Shown: piece by piece, positions 1 through 7,280 of the stretch
How the letters are laid out: the number at the start of each line of letters is the position of its first letter
How positions within the stretch are numbered: position 1 is the first letter of the stretch
Assembly: GCA_947565875.1 (NCBI GenBank)
Contig: CANOHR010000008.1
Location: 1-17,392 of the forward strand
Length of the DNA stretch: 17,392 nt
Reading direction: 5' to 3'
Origin: an uncultured Pseudoflavonifractor sp.
Lineage (GTDB): Bacteria; Bacillota; Clostridia; Oscillospirales; Oscillospiraceae
Notes under the pieces: generated by a model
Seen by the model: only the letters and a program-made list of their open reading frames with translations
Told to the model about the DNA's origin: nothing
Databases searched by the model: none
Translations under genes and position numbers: made by a program

Positions 1-131
1 GCAGCGCCGGTGAGGTCAAGCTGTTCGACGTGCCCGACAAGGAGGCCGCCATGATCATGGCGATCGTAGCCGACAAAATGGGCAAGCCGCTGAACGAGCT
101 GCGCTTCAAGTCCATCAAGGAGGTCAAGTGA
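1..131 (+). CDS. C-terminal fragment of a small sodium-pump decarboxylase subunit (OadG / MmdD-MmdE-like)
   Basis: Only the last 42 codons are present; the reading frame starts at base 3 and ends at TGA 129-131. The visible tail contains VKLFDVPDKEAAMIMAIVAD and ends NELRFKSIKEVK. This charged C-terminus resembles those of the small OadG or methylmalonyl-CoA decarboxylase delta/epsilon subunits, which hold the carboxyltransferase onto the membrane pump. Context supports the call: the next two genes are the biotin carrier and the beta subunit, the order seen in decarboxylase operons such as Veillonella mmdADECB. The ribosome binding site of the next gene (AAGGAGGT near 118-124) lies inside these last codons, so the two are probably translationally coupled. 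The N-terminal membrane anchor expected for this family is outside the window, so delta-like and epsilon-like forms cannot be separated. Confidence 0.55.
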   Translation, partial: SAGEVKLFDVPDKEAAMIMAIVADKMGKPLNELRFKSIKEVK

Positions 132-132
132 A

Positions 133-528
133 ATGAAATATAAAGTGACCCTGAACGGCCGTACCTACGAAGTGGAGGTAGAAGCCGGAAAGGCTATGCT
201 GGTGGACGAGTACGAAGCCTACGCTCCGGCTCCCGCCGTTGCCCCCGCCGCGGCGGCCCCTGCTGCTCCTGCGGCTCCCGCCGCGGCCCCTGCTGCCGCA
301 GCCGTCACCGCCGCAGGCGAGACGGTGGCCGCCCCCATGCCCGGCACCGTGCTGCGGGTGGAGGTGACCCAGGGCGCTGCCGTGAAGGAGGGACAGCTGC
401 TGGTGGTGCTGGAGGCCATGAAGATGGAGAACGAGATCCTGGCCCCCAAGGACGGTACTGTGGCCCAGATCGTGGCTCCTAAGGGATCTACCGTAGAGAC
501 CGGTTCCCCCCTGATCGTACTGGCATAA
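133..528 (+). CDS. Biotin carboxyl carrier subunit of a sodium-pump decarboxylase
   Basis: 131-aa biotinyl carrier that would shuttle CO2 from the carboxyltransferase to the membrane beta subunit. Residues 1-30 form a short N-terminal module. Residues 31-62 are an almost pure Ala/Pro linker, the flexible swinging arm typical of these carriers. Residues 63-131 are a biotin/lipoyl-attachment domain with the motif EAMKMENE; Lys97 is the predicted biotinylation site. The start overlaps closely with the upstream stop (TGA then ATG one base later) and has a good SD, AAGGAGGT, at 118-124. It lies 15 bp before the oadB/mmdB gene, in an obvious operon. The same carrier type occurs in oxaloacetate, methylmalonyl-CoA and glutaconyl-CoA decarboxylases, and the window does not contain the alpha subunit that would fix the substrate. 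Confidence 0.93.
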   Translation: MKYKVTLNGRTYEVEVEAGKAMLVDEYEAYAPAPAVAPAAAAPAAPAAPAAAPAAAAVTAAGETVAAPMPGTVLRVEVTQGAAVKEGQLLVVLEAMKMENEILAPKDGTVAQIVAPKGSTVETGSPLIVLA

Positions 529-543
529 GGGAGGGCTTTCTGC

Positions 544-1743
544 ATGGATGTATTAGGAACCCTTGCCAAGCTGGTGCAGGAGTCCGGCTTTGCCGGATTT
601 TTGGCCGAGGGTGGTTGGAAAAATCTTGTTATGATCGCCGTGGCCTGCGTGCTGCTGTACCTGGGCATCGGAAAGAAATTTGAGCCTCTTCTGATGGTGG
701 GCATCGCCTTTGGTGTGCTTCTGACCAACATTCCCGGCGCGGGCCTCTACCACATGGAACTGTGGGACGCCTTTCTGGACCCTGCCAGCGAGTTCTATCA
801 TAGCTATGGCCATGTCCTCACCGAGGGCGGCTTGCTGGATATCCTCTATATCGGCGTCAAGGCGGGTATCTATCCCTGTCTGATCTTCATCGGGATCGGC
901 GCCATGACCGACTTCGGGCCCCTGATCGCCCGGCCTTCCTCTCTGATTTTAGGGGCCGCCGCCCAGTTGGGCGTGTTTCTGGCTTTCTTTGGAGCTATTC
1001 TGCTGGGCTTTACCGGTCCGGAGGCCGCCTCCATCGGTATCATCGGCGGTGCCGACGGCCCCACGGCCATTCTGACCACCACACGGCTGGCCCCCCATCT
1101 GTTGGGCCCCATCGCCATCGCGGCCTATTCCTACATGGCCCTCATCCCTCTCATTCAGCCCCCCCTCATGCGGGCGCTGACCACCGAGAAGGAGCGTCAG
1201 GTGAAGATGGAGCAGGCACGTGAGGTATCCAAGGTGGAGAAGATCGTATTCCCCATCCTGGTATCCGTGTTCGTGATCCTGCTCATCCCCTCCACCGCCC
1301 CCCTCATCGGCTGCCTCATGTTCGGCAACCTTCTGCGGGAGACCGGAGTGACCGAGCGCCTGAGCGACACCGCCCAGAACGCCCTGATGAACATCGTGAC
1401 CCTCTTCCTGGGGATCTCGGTGGGCGCCACCACCGTGGCCTCCCGGTTCCTCAGCCTTCAGACCATCGCCATCGTGGTGCTGGGCCTGGTGGCCTTCTCC
1501 CTGTCTACGGTAGGCGGGCTGCTGGTGGGCAAGCTGATGTATCATCTCTCCGGCGGCAAGATCAACCCCCTCATCGGCTCCGCCGGCGTCTCCGCCGTTC
1601 CCATGGCGGCCCGGGTCAGCCAGATGGAGGGCCAGAAGGCCAACCCTTCCAACTTCCTGCTGATGCACGCCATGGGTCCCAACGTGGCCGGCGTCATCGG
1701 CTCGGCCATCGCCGCCGGTTTCCTGCTGGCTGTGTTTGGGTAA
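544..1743 (+). CDS. Sodium ion-translocating decarboxylase, membrane beta subunit (OadB/MmdB/GcdB family)
   Basis: 399-aa polytopic membrane protein, the usual family length, that decarboxylates carboxybiotin and exports Na+. It is hydrophobic along most of its length with roughly nine or more membrane segments. The family-defining motif IGGADGPTAI is at residues 167-176; Asp171 corresponds to the essential aspartate studied in Klebsiella OadB (Asp203). The conserved C-terminal region with SAGVSAVPMAARVSQ (347-360) and NFLLMHAMGPNVAGVIGSA (370-388) matches the second functional region. SD AAGGGAGGG lies at 527-535. The gene is last in its operon and is followed by a strong terminator. Substrate (methylmalonyl-CoA, glutaconyl-CoA or oxaloacetate) cannot be read from this subunit, so no specific symbol is given. 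Confidence 0.95.
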   Translation: MDVLGTLAKLVQESGFAGFLAEGGWKNLVMIAVACVLLYLGIGKKFEPLLMVGIAFGVLLTNIPGAGLYHMELWDAFLDPASEFYHSYGHVLTEGGLLDILYIGVKAGIYPCLIFIGIGAMTDFGPLIARPSSLILGAAAQLGVFLAFFGAILLGFTGPEAASIGIIGGADGPTAILTTTRLAPHLLGPIAIAAYSYMALIPLIQPPLMRALTTEKERQVKMEQAREVSKVEKIVFPILVSVFVILLIPSTAPLIGCLMFGNLLRETGVTERLSDTAQNALMNIVTLFLGISVGATTVASRFLSLQTIAIVVLGLVAFSLSTVGGLLVGKLMYHLSGGKINPLIGSAGVSAVPMAARVSQMEGQKANPSNFLLMHAMGPNVAGVIGSAIAAGFLLAVFG

Positions 1744-1761
1744 GCATATACAGGAAAACAA

Positions 1762-1819
1762 ATCAAGGCCGGTGGGAACCGAAAGGTCCCATCGGCCTTG
1801 ATCTATTTTGTCATTTTTT
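1762..1819 (+). terminator. Rho-independent terminator of the decarboxylase operon
   Basis: The left arm at 1762-1780 pairs with 1785-1802 across a GAAA tetraloop. The outer ten pairs (ATCAAGGCCG) are perfect except that one G:T wobble and one bulged A occur further in. A T-rich tail with TTTTG and TTTTTT follows to 1819. It lies 18 bp after the oadB/mmdB stop. Confidence 0.92.
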
Positions 1820-1854
1820 AAATTTTATAAAGAGGGAAGGGCTATGGGCTCCAC

Positions 1855-1883
1855 TTGTTTTTTCCATCTTCCTGTGGTATGAT
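1855..1883 (+). promoter_or_regulatory. Sigma-A promoter for ddl-murF
   Basis: The -35 box TTGTTT (1855-1860) and the -10 box TATGAT (1878-1883) are separated by exactly 17 bp. Transcription would start near 1890, giving a leader of about 45 nt before the TTG start of ddl. It lies directly after the upstream terminator, so ddl-murF looks like a new transcription unit. Confidence 0.75.
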
Positions 1884-1922
1884 TGATAAACTAGCATAAA
1901 CTGGTGTGATATGACCTTTTAT

Positions 1923-1928
1923 GGAGGG
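1923..1928 (+). promoter_or_regulatory. Ribosome binding site that fixes the TTG start of ddl
   Basis: GGAGGG sits 7 nt before TTG 1936-1938. An in-frame ATG at 1921 overlaps this motif and has no SD of its own, so it is unlikely to be the start. Confidence 0.7.
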
Positions 1929-1935
1929 ATCACCC

Positions 1936-2988
1936 TTGAAAATCGTGGTTTTAGCCGGAGGAGCGTCCCCGGAGCGAAATGTGTCCTTGTCCTCGGGGAC
2001 TAAGATCGCCCAGGCGTTGCGGAGCCTGGGGCATGAGACGGCTCTGGTGGATATGTACTTTGGCCTGGAGGATTATCCGGGCCTTGACTGGGAGGAACTC
2101 TACGGCGCGGAAGCGCCGGAGCGCTGGCAGACGGTGAGCCGGGAGGCCCCCGATATGGAGGCTGTTCGGGGAAGCCGGAAATGGGAAGGCAAGGGGGAGT
2201 TCGGTCCCGGCGTTCTGGACTTGTGCCGGGGAGCCGACCTGGTGTTTCTGGCCCTTCACGGCCAATGCGGGGAGGACGGCAGGGTCCAGGCCGCCTTTGA
2301 CCTTATGGGGATCCCCTATACCGGCTCGGGTTATCTGGGAAGCGCCATCGCCATGGATAAGGACCTGACGAAGCGCCTGGTAAGCCATATCGTTCCCACT
2401 CCGGAGTGGCGGTTTGCCGCCTATACGGAAAAAGAGGTGGATTCCCTTACCAGCAAAACGGCAGTCCCCTGTGTGGTAAAGCCGGTGGATTCCGGGTCCT
2501 CCATCGGCGTTGCCATTGCCCGGGATAAGAAGGCTCTCCACGCCGCCCTTTTGGAGGGGCTGCGCTATGGGGGGCGGTGTGTGCTGGAACGGTATGTGAA
2601 GGGACGGGAGATCCAGGTGGGCGTGTTGGACGGGAAAGCCCTGCCTGCCATTGAGATCATTCCCCGGGAGGGCTTTTACGACTATGAGAACAAATATCAG
2701 CCCGGCGCGGCGGAGGAGGTCTGCCCCGCCCCGCTTACGCCCGAGCAGGCTTCTCAGGTAGGCAGATTGGCCGAGGGAGTCTATGAAGCTTTGGACCTGG
2801 CGGTCTATTCACGGGCTGATTTTATTCTGGACGAGGATGGGAAGTTCTGGTTTCTGGAGATCAACACCCTTCCCGGTATGACCCCCACCAGCTTGCTGCC
2901 CCAGGAGGCGGCGGCGGCGGGCATGGACTACCCGGAGTTGTGCCGGCGCATTGTAGAAAGCTCCCTGCGCCGGCGGCGCGGGACTTGA
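1936..2988 (+). CDS. ddl: D-alanine--D-alanine ligase
   Basis: Joins two D-alanines with ATP in the cytoplasm to supply the peptidoglycan precursor. About 350 aa from the TTG start (MKIVVLAGGASPERNVSLSSG); the alternative ATG at 1921 would add five residues but would consume the ribosome binding site. Residue numbers are from the TTG start. The ATP-grasp ligase order is intact: N-terminal glycine-rich AGGASPER with Glu13, HGQCGEDG (108-115), PYTGSG with MDK (127-142), nucleotide-binding lysine in VVKPVDSGSSIG (180-191), and the metal-binding Asp295, Glu308 and Asn310 (EINTLPGM). The motif FYDYENKY (247-254) carries the Tyr found in D-Ala-D-Ala ligases, where D-lactate-type VanA ligases have a His region, so a resistance ligase is unlikely. 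Residues about 44-93 form an insertion making it longer than E. coli DdlB. murF follows 15 bp later in the same operon. Confidence 0.95.
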   Translation: MKIVVLAGGASPERNVSLSSGTKIAQALRSLGHETALVDMYFGLEDYPGLDWEELYGAEAPERWQTVSREAPDMEAVRGSRKWEGKGEFGPGVLDLCRGADLVFLALHGQCGEDGRVQAAFDLMGIPYTGSGYLGSAIAMDKDLTKRLVSHIVPTPEWRFAAYTEKEVDSLTSKTAVPCVVKPVDSGSSIGVAIARDKKALHAALLEGLRYGGRCVLERYVKGREIQVGVLDGKALPAIEIIPREGFYDYENKYQPGAAEEVCPAPLTPEQASQVGRLAEGVYEALDLAVYSRADFILDEDGKFWFLEINTLPGMTPTSLLPQEAAAAGMDYPELCRRIVESSLRRRRGT

Positions 2989-3003
2989 AAGGAGGCTTTT
3001 CCC

Positions 3004-4395
3004 ATGGAGAAGCTGACCATACGTGAGATATTGGAGGCTACCCACGGCCGCTTGCTGGGAGAGTTTACCGACCTTGAGGCCACGGTGGACCAGGTGGAGA
3101 CCGACAGCCGCACCATCGGCAAGGGAGCCTTGTTTCTGCCCCTTACCGGGGAGCGGTTTGACGGTCACGCCTACATTGGTTCCGCCCTGGAGGGCGGAGC
3201 CGCAGGCTGTCTTACCCAGAGGGAGCGGGAGAGTTACCTGCCGGGGAAATTCTATATCAAGGTGGATTCCACTCATCAGGCCCTCCGGGATCTGGCGGTG
3301 TGGTACAAAAACCGCTTTGACATCCCGGTGGTAGCCATTACGGGCAGCGTGGGCAAGACCACCACCAAGGACATGATCGCCGCGGTACTCAGCGAAAAAT
3401 TCCATGTTCTGAAGACCGAGGGGAACAAGAACAATGATATCGGTCTTCCCATGACTCTGCTGCGGCTGGAGAAAAGCCATCAGATCGCCGTGGTGGAGTT
3501 GGGGATCAACCATCCCGGTGAGATGGAGTTTCTCTCCGGCATCGCCCAGCCCCATGTAGTGGTGATGACCAACATCGGAGACTCCCACATCGAGGCCTTT
3601 GGCTGCCGGGAGAACACGCTGAAAGCCAAGGCGGAGGTTTTTTGCCATGCCAGACCGGGCGCTCTGGCAGTCCTCAATGGGGACGATCCCCTGCTGCGGA
3701 GTTTGAAGGGAAAGACTCCGGGACCCGTACTTTTCTGCGGGGAGGGGGAGGGGCTCGATTATCGGGCCGGGGACTTGGAAAGTGATTGGAAAAGCCAGGT
3801 CTCCTGCGGTGTGACGACCCCCAGGGGAAGCTGCCGGATGGATATTCCCGCCTTGGGAGAGCATATGATCTATCCCACACTGATGGCTGCCGCTGTAGGG
3901 GAGCATTTTGGCATGACCCTTCCGGAGATCGCCGCCGGGGTCCATAACTTCGCCCCCACCAAAATGCGGATGAACATCCTGCCGAGGGGGGAGAACATTA
4001 CCATCCTGGACGATGGATATAACGCCAACCCTCAGTCCATGCGGGCCGCGATCGAAGTGCTGGACGGCTATACGGGAGAGTACAAGATCGCCGTGCTGGG
4101 GGATATGTTTGAACTGGGCCCCCTGGCCGGGGTACTCCACGCCGGTGTGGGAGAGTTTCTGGGCAGGAGCCATGTGGACTGCCTGGTGGCCATTGGAGAA
4201 TTGGCAAAAAATATCTACGATGCGGCTATCTCCTCTCAGGTTCCCGAGTGCTATCATTTTGATACCAAAGAGCGGGCCATGCTGACCCTCCACGACCTGA
4301 TCCACCCCGGCACCACCGTTCTGGTAAAAGCCTCCCGGGGGATGGAGTTCGAGACTATTACCGACTATCTGAAGAGCATCACCATTGAAGAGTAG
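3004..4395 (+). CDS. murF: UDP-N-acetylmuramoyl-tripeptide--D-alanyl-D-alanine ligase
   Basis: 463-aa Mur ligase that adds the D-Ala-D-Ala made by Ddl to UDP-MurNAc-tripeptide, completing the cytoplasmic pentapeptide precursor. Three domains are visible. An N-terminal substrate domain has DSRTIGKGALFLPL (34-47). A central ATPase has the P-loop GSVGKTTTK (114-122), TEGNKNNDIGLP (138-149), ELGINHPGEM (165-174) and TNIGDSHIEAFG (189-200). A C-terminal domain has DDGYNANP (336-343) and GDMFELG (366-372). Length is normal. SD AAAGGAGG (2988-2995) precedes the ATG. Adjacency to ddl is common in Firmicutes and makes metabolic sense. The TAG stop doubles as part of the GTAG head of a palindromic element (4392-4419), so the end of the gene may have been set by that element. 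Confidence 0.96.
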   Translation: MEKLTIREILEATHGRLLGEFTDLEATVDQVETDSRTIGKGALFLPLTGERFDGHAYIGSALEGGAAGCLTQRERESYLPGKFYIKVDSTHQALRDLAVWYKNRFDIPVVAITGSVGKTTTKDMIAAVLSEKFHVLKTEGNKNNDIGLPMTLLRLEKSHQIAVVELGINHPGEMEFLSGIAQPHVVVMTNIGDSHIEAFGCRENTLKAKAEVFCHARPGALAVLNGDDPLLRSLKGKTPGPVLFCGEGEGLDYRAGDLESDWKSQVSCGVTTPRGSCRMDIPALGEHMIYPTLMAAAVGEHFGMTLPEIAAGVHNFAPTKMRMNILPRGENITILDDGYNANPQSMRAAIEVLDGYTGEYKIAVLGDMFELGPLAGVLHAGVGEFLGRSHVDCLVAIGELAKNIYDAAISSQVPECYHFDTKERAMLTLHDLIHPGTTVLVKASRGMEFETITDYLKSITIEE

Positions 4396-4419
4396 GGCGC
4401 GGCGTCCCTGGCGCGCCGC
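4392..4419 (+). repeat. GTAG-headed palindromic element 1 (REP-like), overlapping the murF stop
   Basis: The head GTAG (4392-4395) contains the murF TAG stop. A GC-only imperfect palindrome follows; its best pairing is GCGGCG (4399-4404) with CGCCGC (4414-4419), with an alternative GGCGCG/CGCGCC pairing. No clear T-tract follows, so it is not a convincing terminator. Confidence 0.6.
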
Positions 4420-4475
4420 TTTCTCGCGCTATTGCTTGTATGGGCGGATCCCAAATCTGTCCGGAGGAAATACCT

Positions 4476-6410
4476 ATGACAGACATTCAAGTCACCGATC
4501 TCTCCATTGGATTTGAGGTCGGTAAGAAAATTTTAGACGGCCTCTCCTTCCAAGTGTTTGAGGGGGAACGGGTGGGTCTCCTGGGCCGGAACGGCGCGGG
4601 CAAGACCACCCTCTTTAAGATCCTTACCGGGGAGTTGCTCCCCGACGAGGGGGAGGCACGGACCGCTCCCGGTAAGGGGGTGGGGCTTATCTCCCAGATC
4701 CCCGTCTATCCCCCGGAATATACGGTGGAGGACGTGCTGAATACTGCCTTTGACCACTTGCGCGCTATGGAGAAGGAAATGGGGGAACTGGCCGAGAAGA
4801 TGGGGGAAGGGGATAAGTCTGTCCTTCAGCGTTATGATACCCTTACCGCCCTCTTTGAACGCCAGGGAGGCTATGAGACCGAGATCGACCTGAACAAGGT
4901 ATGCAACGGTCTGGATATTCCTCCCGCTATGAGGCGGCAGCTTTTTGACGAGCTTTCCGGCGGGGAGAAGACCAGGGTGAACCTTGCCCGGCTCATCCTC
5001 AGGGAAACGGAGATCCTTTTGCTGGACGAGCCTACCAACCACCTGGATCTTCATGCCACCGAGTGGCTGGAGGACTATCTGTCCCGCTACAAGGGGACTG
5101 TTTTGGCGATCTCCCACGACCGCTGGTTTCTGGACAAGGTGGTCCAGCGCTGCGTGGAGATCCGCGACGGCAAGGCGGAACTCTATTCCGGCAACTACAG
5201 CTTCTATGTGGAGGAGAAGGAGCGCCGCTACCTGGAGCAGCTGAAGCAGTATGAGAAGGAACAGGCCAAGGTCCAGCAGCTTCAGGAGGCCGTGGATAAA
5301 ATGCGGCTTTGGGCTTTTATGGGCAATGATAAGCTCTATAAGCGGGCCTTTTCCATGGAAAAGAGGATAGAGAGACTTCAGACCACCGACCGTCCCACCA
5401 AGGAGCGGAAGCTGACCATGGGCTTCGGGGAGAAGGAGTTCCGGGGAGACGAGGTCCTCTCCGTCAAGGGCCTCTCCATGGGCTTTGAGGGCCGGACCCT
5501 CTTTGAAAACGTGGACCTGGAGGTGACGGGAGGGGAACGGATCGCCCTTCTGGGGGACAACGGAACGGGAAAATCCACCTTTGTAAAGCTTCTGCTGGGA
5601 GAGTTGGAGTCAACGGCGGGTAAGCTCCGCTTCGGCCCCACGGTGAAGGTCGGGTATCTGCCTCAGCTGGTCACCTTTGAACATCCGGAGCGGAATCTGG
5701 TGGACACCCTTCTCTGGGACCTGAACTGCACCCCCCAGGAGGCACGGGATACTTTGGCCACCTTCAACTTCCGGGGGGAGGACGTATTCAAGAAGGTCCG
5801 GGACCTCTCCGGCGGGGAGAGAAGCCGGTTGAAGCTGTGCGAACTCATGAGCCGGAAGATCAACCTTCTCATTCTGGACGAGCCCACCAACCACCTGGAC
5901 GTGGACAGCCGGGACTGGATCGAAGAGGCGGTGCGGGCCTATGAGGGGAACCTCCTCTTTGTTTCCCACGACCGCTACTTTATCAACGAGTTTGCCGAAA
6001 GGGTATGGATGCTGGAGGACCGGCATATCACCGATTTTAAGGGCACCTATCAGGAGTTCCTGGACTATCAGGAGCGACAGAAGGTCTATGCCAAAAACGG
6101 AACGCCGTCCCCCGGAAAGACCGTAGGGCTCGACGTCCCCGGCGCGCCAACCACAGAAAAGAAAGACAAGCCCAAACGCCCCGGCGGCACCAAGGAACTG
6201 GAAAAACAGGTTGCCGCCGCCGAGCGGGTGGTGGCCAAGGCAGAGGAGAAGCAGTACGAGTTGACCCTGCGGGCAGAGGAAGTCTCGGATAACTATCTGG
6301 AGCTTCAGAAGGTCTATGAGGAGCAGCGGGAGTTGGAGGAGGAGATCGCCCACCTCTATACCGTTTGGGAGAAGCTGGCTGCTGAATTGGAGGAGATGAA
6401 ACAACCATGA
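4476..6410 (+). CDS. ABC-F family ATP-binding protein, ribosome-associated type
   Basis: 644-aa soluble protein with two fused ABC ATPase domains and no membrane segments, as in ABC-F translation factors (EttA, Uup, YdiF, ARE proteins) that act in the ribosomal E site. Domain 1: Walker A GRNGAGKT (37-44), signature LSGGEK (160-165), Walker B LLLDEP (181-186), SHDR (213-216). Linker of about 80 residues. Domain 2: Walker A GDNGTGKS (360-367), signature LSGGER (444-449), LILDEP (465-470), SHDR (497-500). A charged C-terminal coiled coil (about 570-644) follows a Pro/Gly-rich hinge. The start at ATG 4476 is chosen for its SD GGAGG at 4463-4467; an upstream in-frame ATG at 4440 lacks one. The layout is most like housekeeping YdiF/Uup, but antibiotic protection cannot be excluded from sequence alone. 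It overlaps the next gene by 4 bp. Confidence 0.93.
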   Translation: MTDIQVTDLSIGFEVGKKILDGLSFQVFEGERVGLLGRNGAGKTTLFKILTGELLPDEGEARTAPGKGVGLISQIPVYPPEYTVEDVLNTAFDHLRAMEKEMGELAEKMGEGDKSVLQRYDTLTALFERQGGYETEIDLNKVCNGLDIPPAMRRQLFDELSGGEKTRVNLARLILRETEILLLDEPTNHLDLHATEWLEDYLSRYKGTVLAISHDRWFLDKVVQRCVEIRDGKAELYSGNYSFYVEEKERRYLEQLKQYEKEQAKVQQLQEAVDKMRLWAFMGNDKLYKRAFSMEKRIERLQTTDRPTKERKLTMGFGEKEFRGDEVLSVKGLSMGFEGRTLFENVDLEVTGGERIALLGDNGTGKSTFVKLLLGELESTAGKLRFGPTVKVGYLPQLVTFEHPERNLVDTLLWDLNCTPQEARDTLATFNFRGEDVFKKVRDLSGGERSRLKLCELMSRKINLLILDEPTNHLDVDSRDWIEEAVRAYEGNLLFVSHDRYFINEFAERVWMLEDRHITDFKGTYQEFLDYQERQKVYAKNGTPSPGKTVGLDVPGAPTTEKKDKPKRPGGTKELEKQVAAAERVVAKAEEKQYELTLRAEEVSDNYLELQKVYEEQRELEEEIAHLYTVWEKLAAELEEMKQP

Positions 6411-7075
6411 GTTATCAGCCAATTTGGAATGGGCGCAGCGGTTATGGCGGGAAAAAGAGCCATATCATACGGAATATCCTTCTGGTCCTGCTGGTCCTGG
6501 GGGTGCTGTGCTTTGCCGCTCTGGAGGTCTTTATCGGCGTCCACAGCCGGGACAGGATCGCCGGGGAGCCGAAGGTCATGGTCATCTTCGGCTGCAAGGT
6601 AGAGACCTGGGGTCCGTCCATTCTGCTTCAGGACCGGCTGGATACCGCCCTTACCTATCTGGAGGACCATCCGGACATGAAGATCGTGGTCACCGGGGGC
6701 AAGGGGGACGATGAACACCAGTCGGAGGCCCAGTGTATGTATGAGTATCTGGCAGCCCACGGGGTCGGTGAAGAGAATATCTACCGGGAGGACAAGGCCC
6801 GGAATACCTGGCAGAATGCCAACTATACGATGGACCTTATGGAAGAGAAGGGATGGAGCCTCACTGACGATGTGATACTGGTGTCCAGCGGCTTCCACCT
6901 GTCCCGAATCGAGATGCTCTGGGACAGGGCCAGGATCGCCCGACTCCCTGGGGAGGTCTATGACGACCAGTATATCTCCACCCTGGCCGCCCCGGTGAGC
7001 CACAAGCCCTCGGCGGTCCAGATGTTCTTCCGGGAGCCCCTGGCCCTTATAAAGTCCTTTGTCTTTGACCGGTAG
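6407..7075 (+). CDS. YdcF/SanA family (DUF218) membrane-anchored protein
   Basis: 222 aa. A basic N-terminus is followed by one membrane segment (about 23-42) and a DUF218 domain outside or at the membrane (about 56-200). Family landmarks are VMVIFGCKV (57-65), VTGGKG (95-100), HQSEAQCM (104-111), ARNTWQNA (131-138) and SSGFHLSRIEML (160-171). DUF218 proteins such as SanA, YdcF and ElyC are linked to envelope integrity, but their biochemical activity is poorly settled, so no reaction is assigned. The start overlaps the abc-F stop as ATGA (6407-6410), so translational coupling is likely. Its TAG stop is also preceded by G, but no palindrome follows it directly; a cluster of REP-like palindromes begins 7 bp downstream. 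Confidence 0.9.
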   Translation: MSYQPIWNGRSGYGGKKSHIIRNILLVLLVLGVLCFAALEVFIGVHSRDRIAGEPKVMVIFGCKVETWGPSILLQDRLDTALTYLEDHPDMKIVVTGGKGDDEHQSEAQCMYEYLAAHGVGEENIYREDKARNTWQNANYTMDLMEEKGWSLTDDVILVSSGFHLSRIEMLWDRARIARLPGEVYDDQYISTLAAPVSHKPSAVQMFFREPLALIKSFVFDR

Positions 7076-7082
7076 CGGTTGA

Positions 7083-7162
7083 GCGGGTTTACCCCTACGG
7101 GTATGTGACACCCGTAAAGCGGCAAAGCCGCTAACGGTTGTCCGATGGAACCCGCCCCTACG
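7083..7162 (-). repeat. Compound palindromic unit with two minus-strand GTAG heads (REP-like)
   Basis: Read on the minus strand, a GTAG head at 7158-7161 begins GTAGGGGCGGGTT, and a second at 7095-7098 begins GTAGGGGTAAACCC. The outer arms GCGGGTT (7083-7089) and AACCCGC (7149-7155) are inverted copies that could enclose the whole unit. Two small perfect hairpins sit inside: CGGGT/ACCCG (7098-7102 with 7110-7114) and AGCGGC/GCCGCT with an AAA loop (7118-7132). No coding potential was seen. Confidence 0.55.
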
Positions 7163-7181
7163 AAAAACAACAAAGGGAACC

Positions 7182-7207
7182 GTAGGGGCCGATGTCCTCA
7201 TCGGCCC
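7182..7207 (+). repeat. GTAG-headed palindromic element 2 (REP-like)
   Basis: GTAG (7182-7185) is followed at once by a perfect 9-bp stem: GGGCCGATG (7186-7194) with CATCGGCCC (7199-7207) around a TCCT loop. There is no T-tract on either side. Confidence 0.75.
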
Positions 7208-7227
7208 GCCAGGTCCCGTCCACCCCT

Positions 7228-7252
7228 GTAGGGGCGGGTCCCAGACCCGCCC
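7228..7252 (+). repeat. GTAG-headed palindromic element 3 (REP-like)
   Basis: GTAG (7228-7231) is followed at once by a perfect 9-bp stem: GGGCGGGTC (7232-7240) with GACCCGCCC (7244-7252) around a CCA loop. It has the same architecture as element 2, which starts 46 bp upstream, but a different stem sequence. It ends 28 bp before prfA. Confidence 0.75.
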
Positions 7253-7280
7253 ACTCCCTTTTGGAAAGGAGGCCCTACCC

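Noticed and set aside
2809..4305. 498-codon open frame on the minus strand opposite ddl/murF
   Set aside because: Shadow of the GC-rich plus-strand genes; murF is unambiguous, and the minus-strand product has no recognisable motifs and no ribosome binding site.
4396..4430. Terminator after murF
   Set aside because: A GC hairpin exists but only scattered Ts follow; it fits the GTAG-palindrome class better than an intrinsic terminator.
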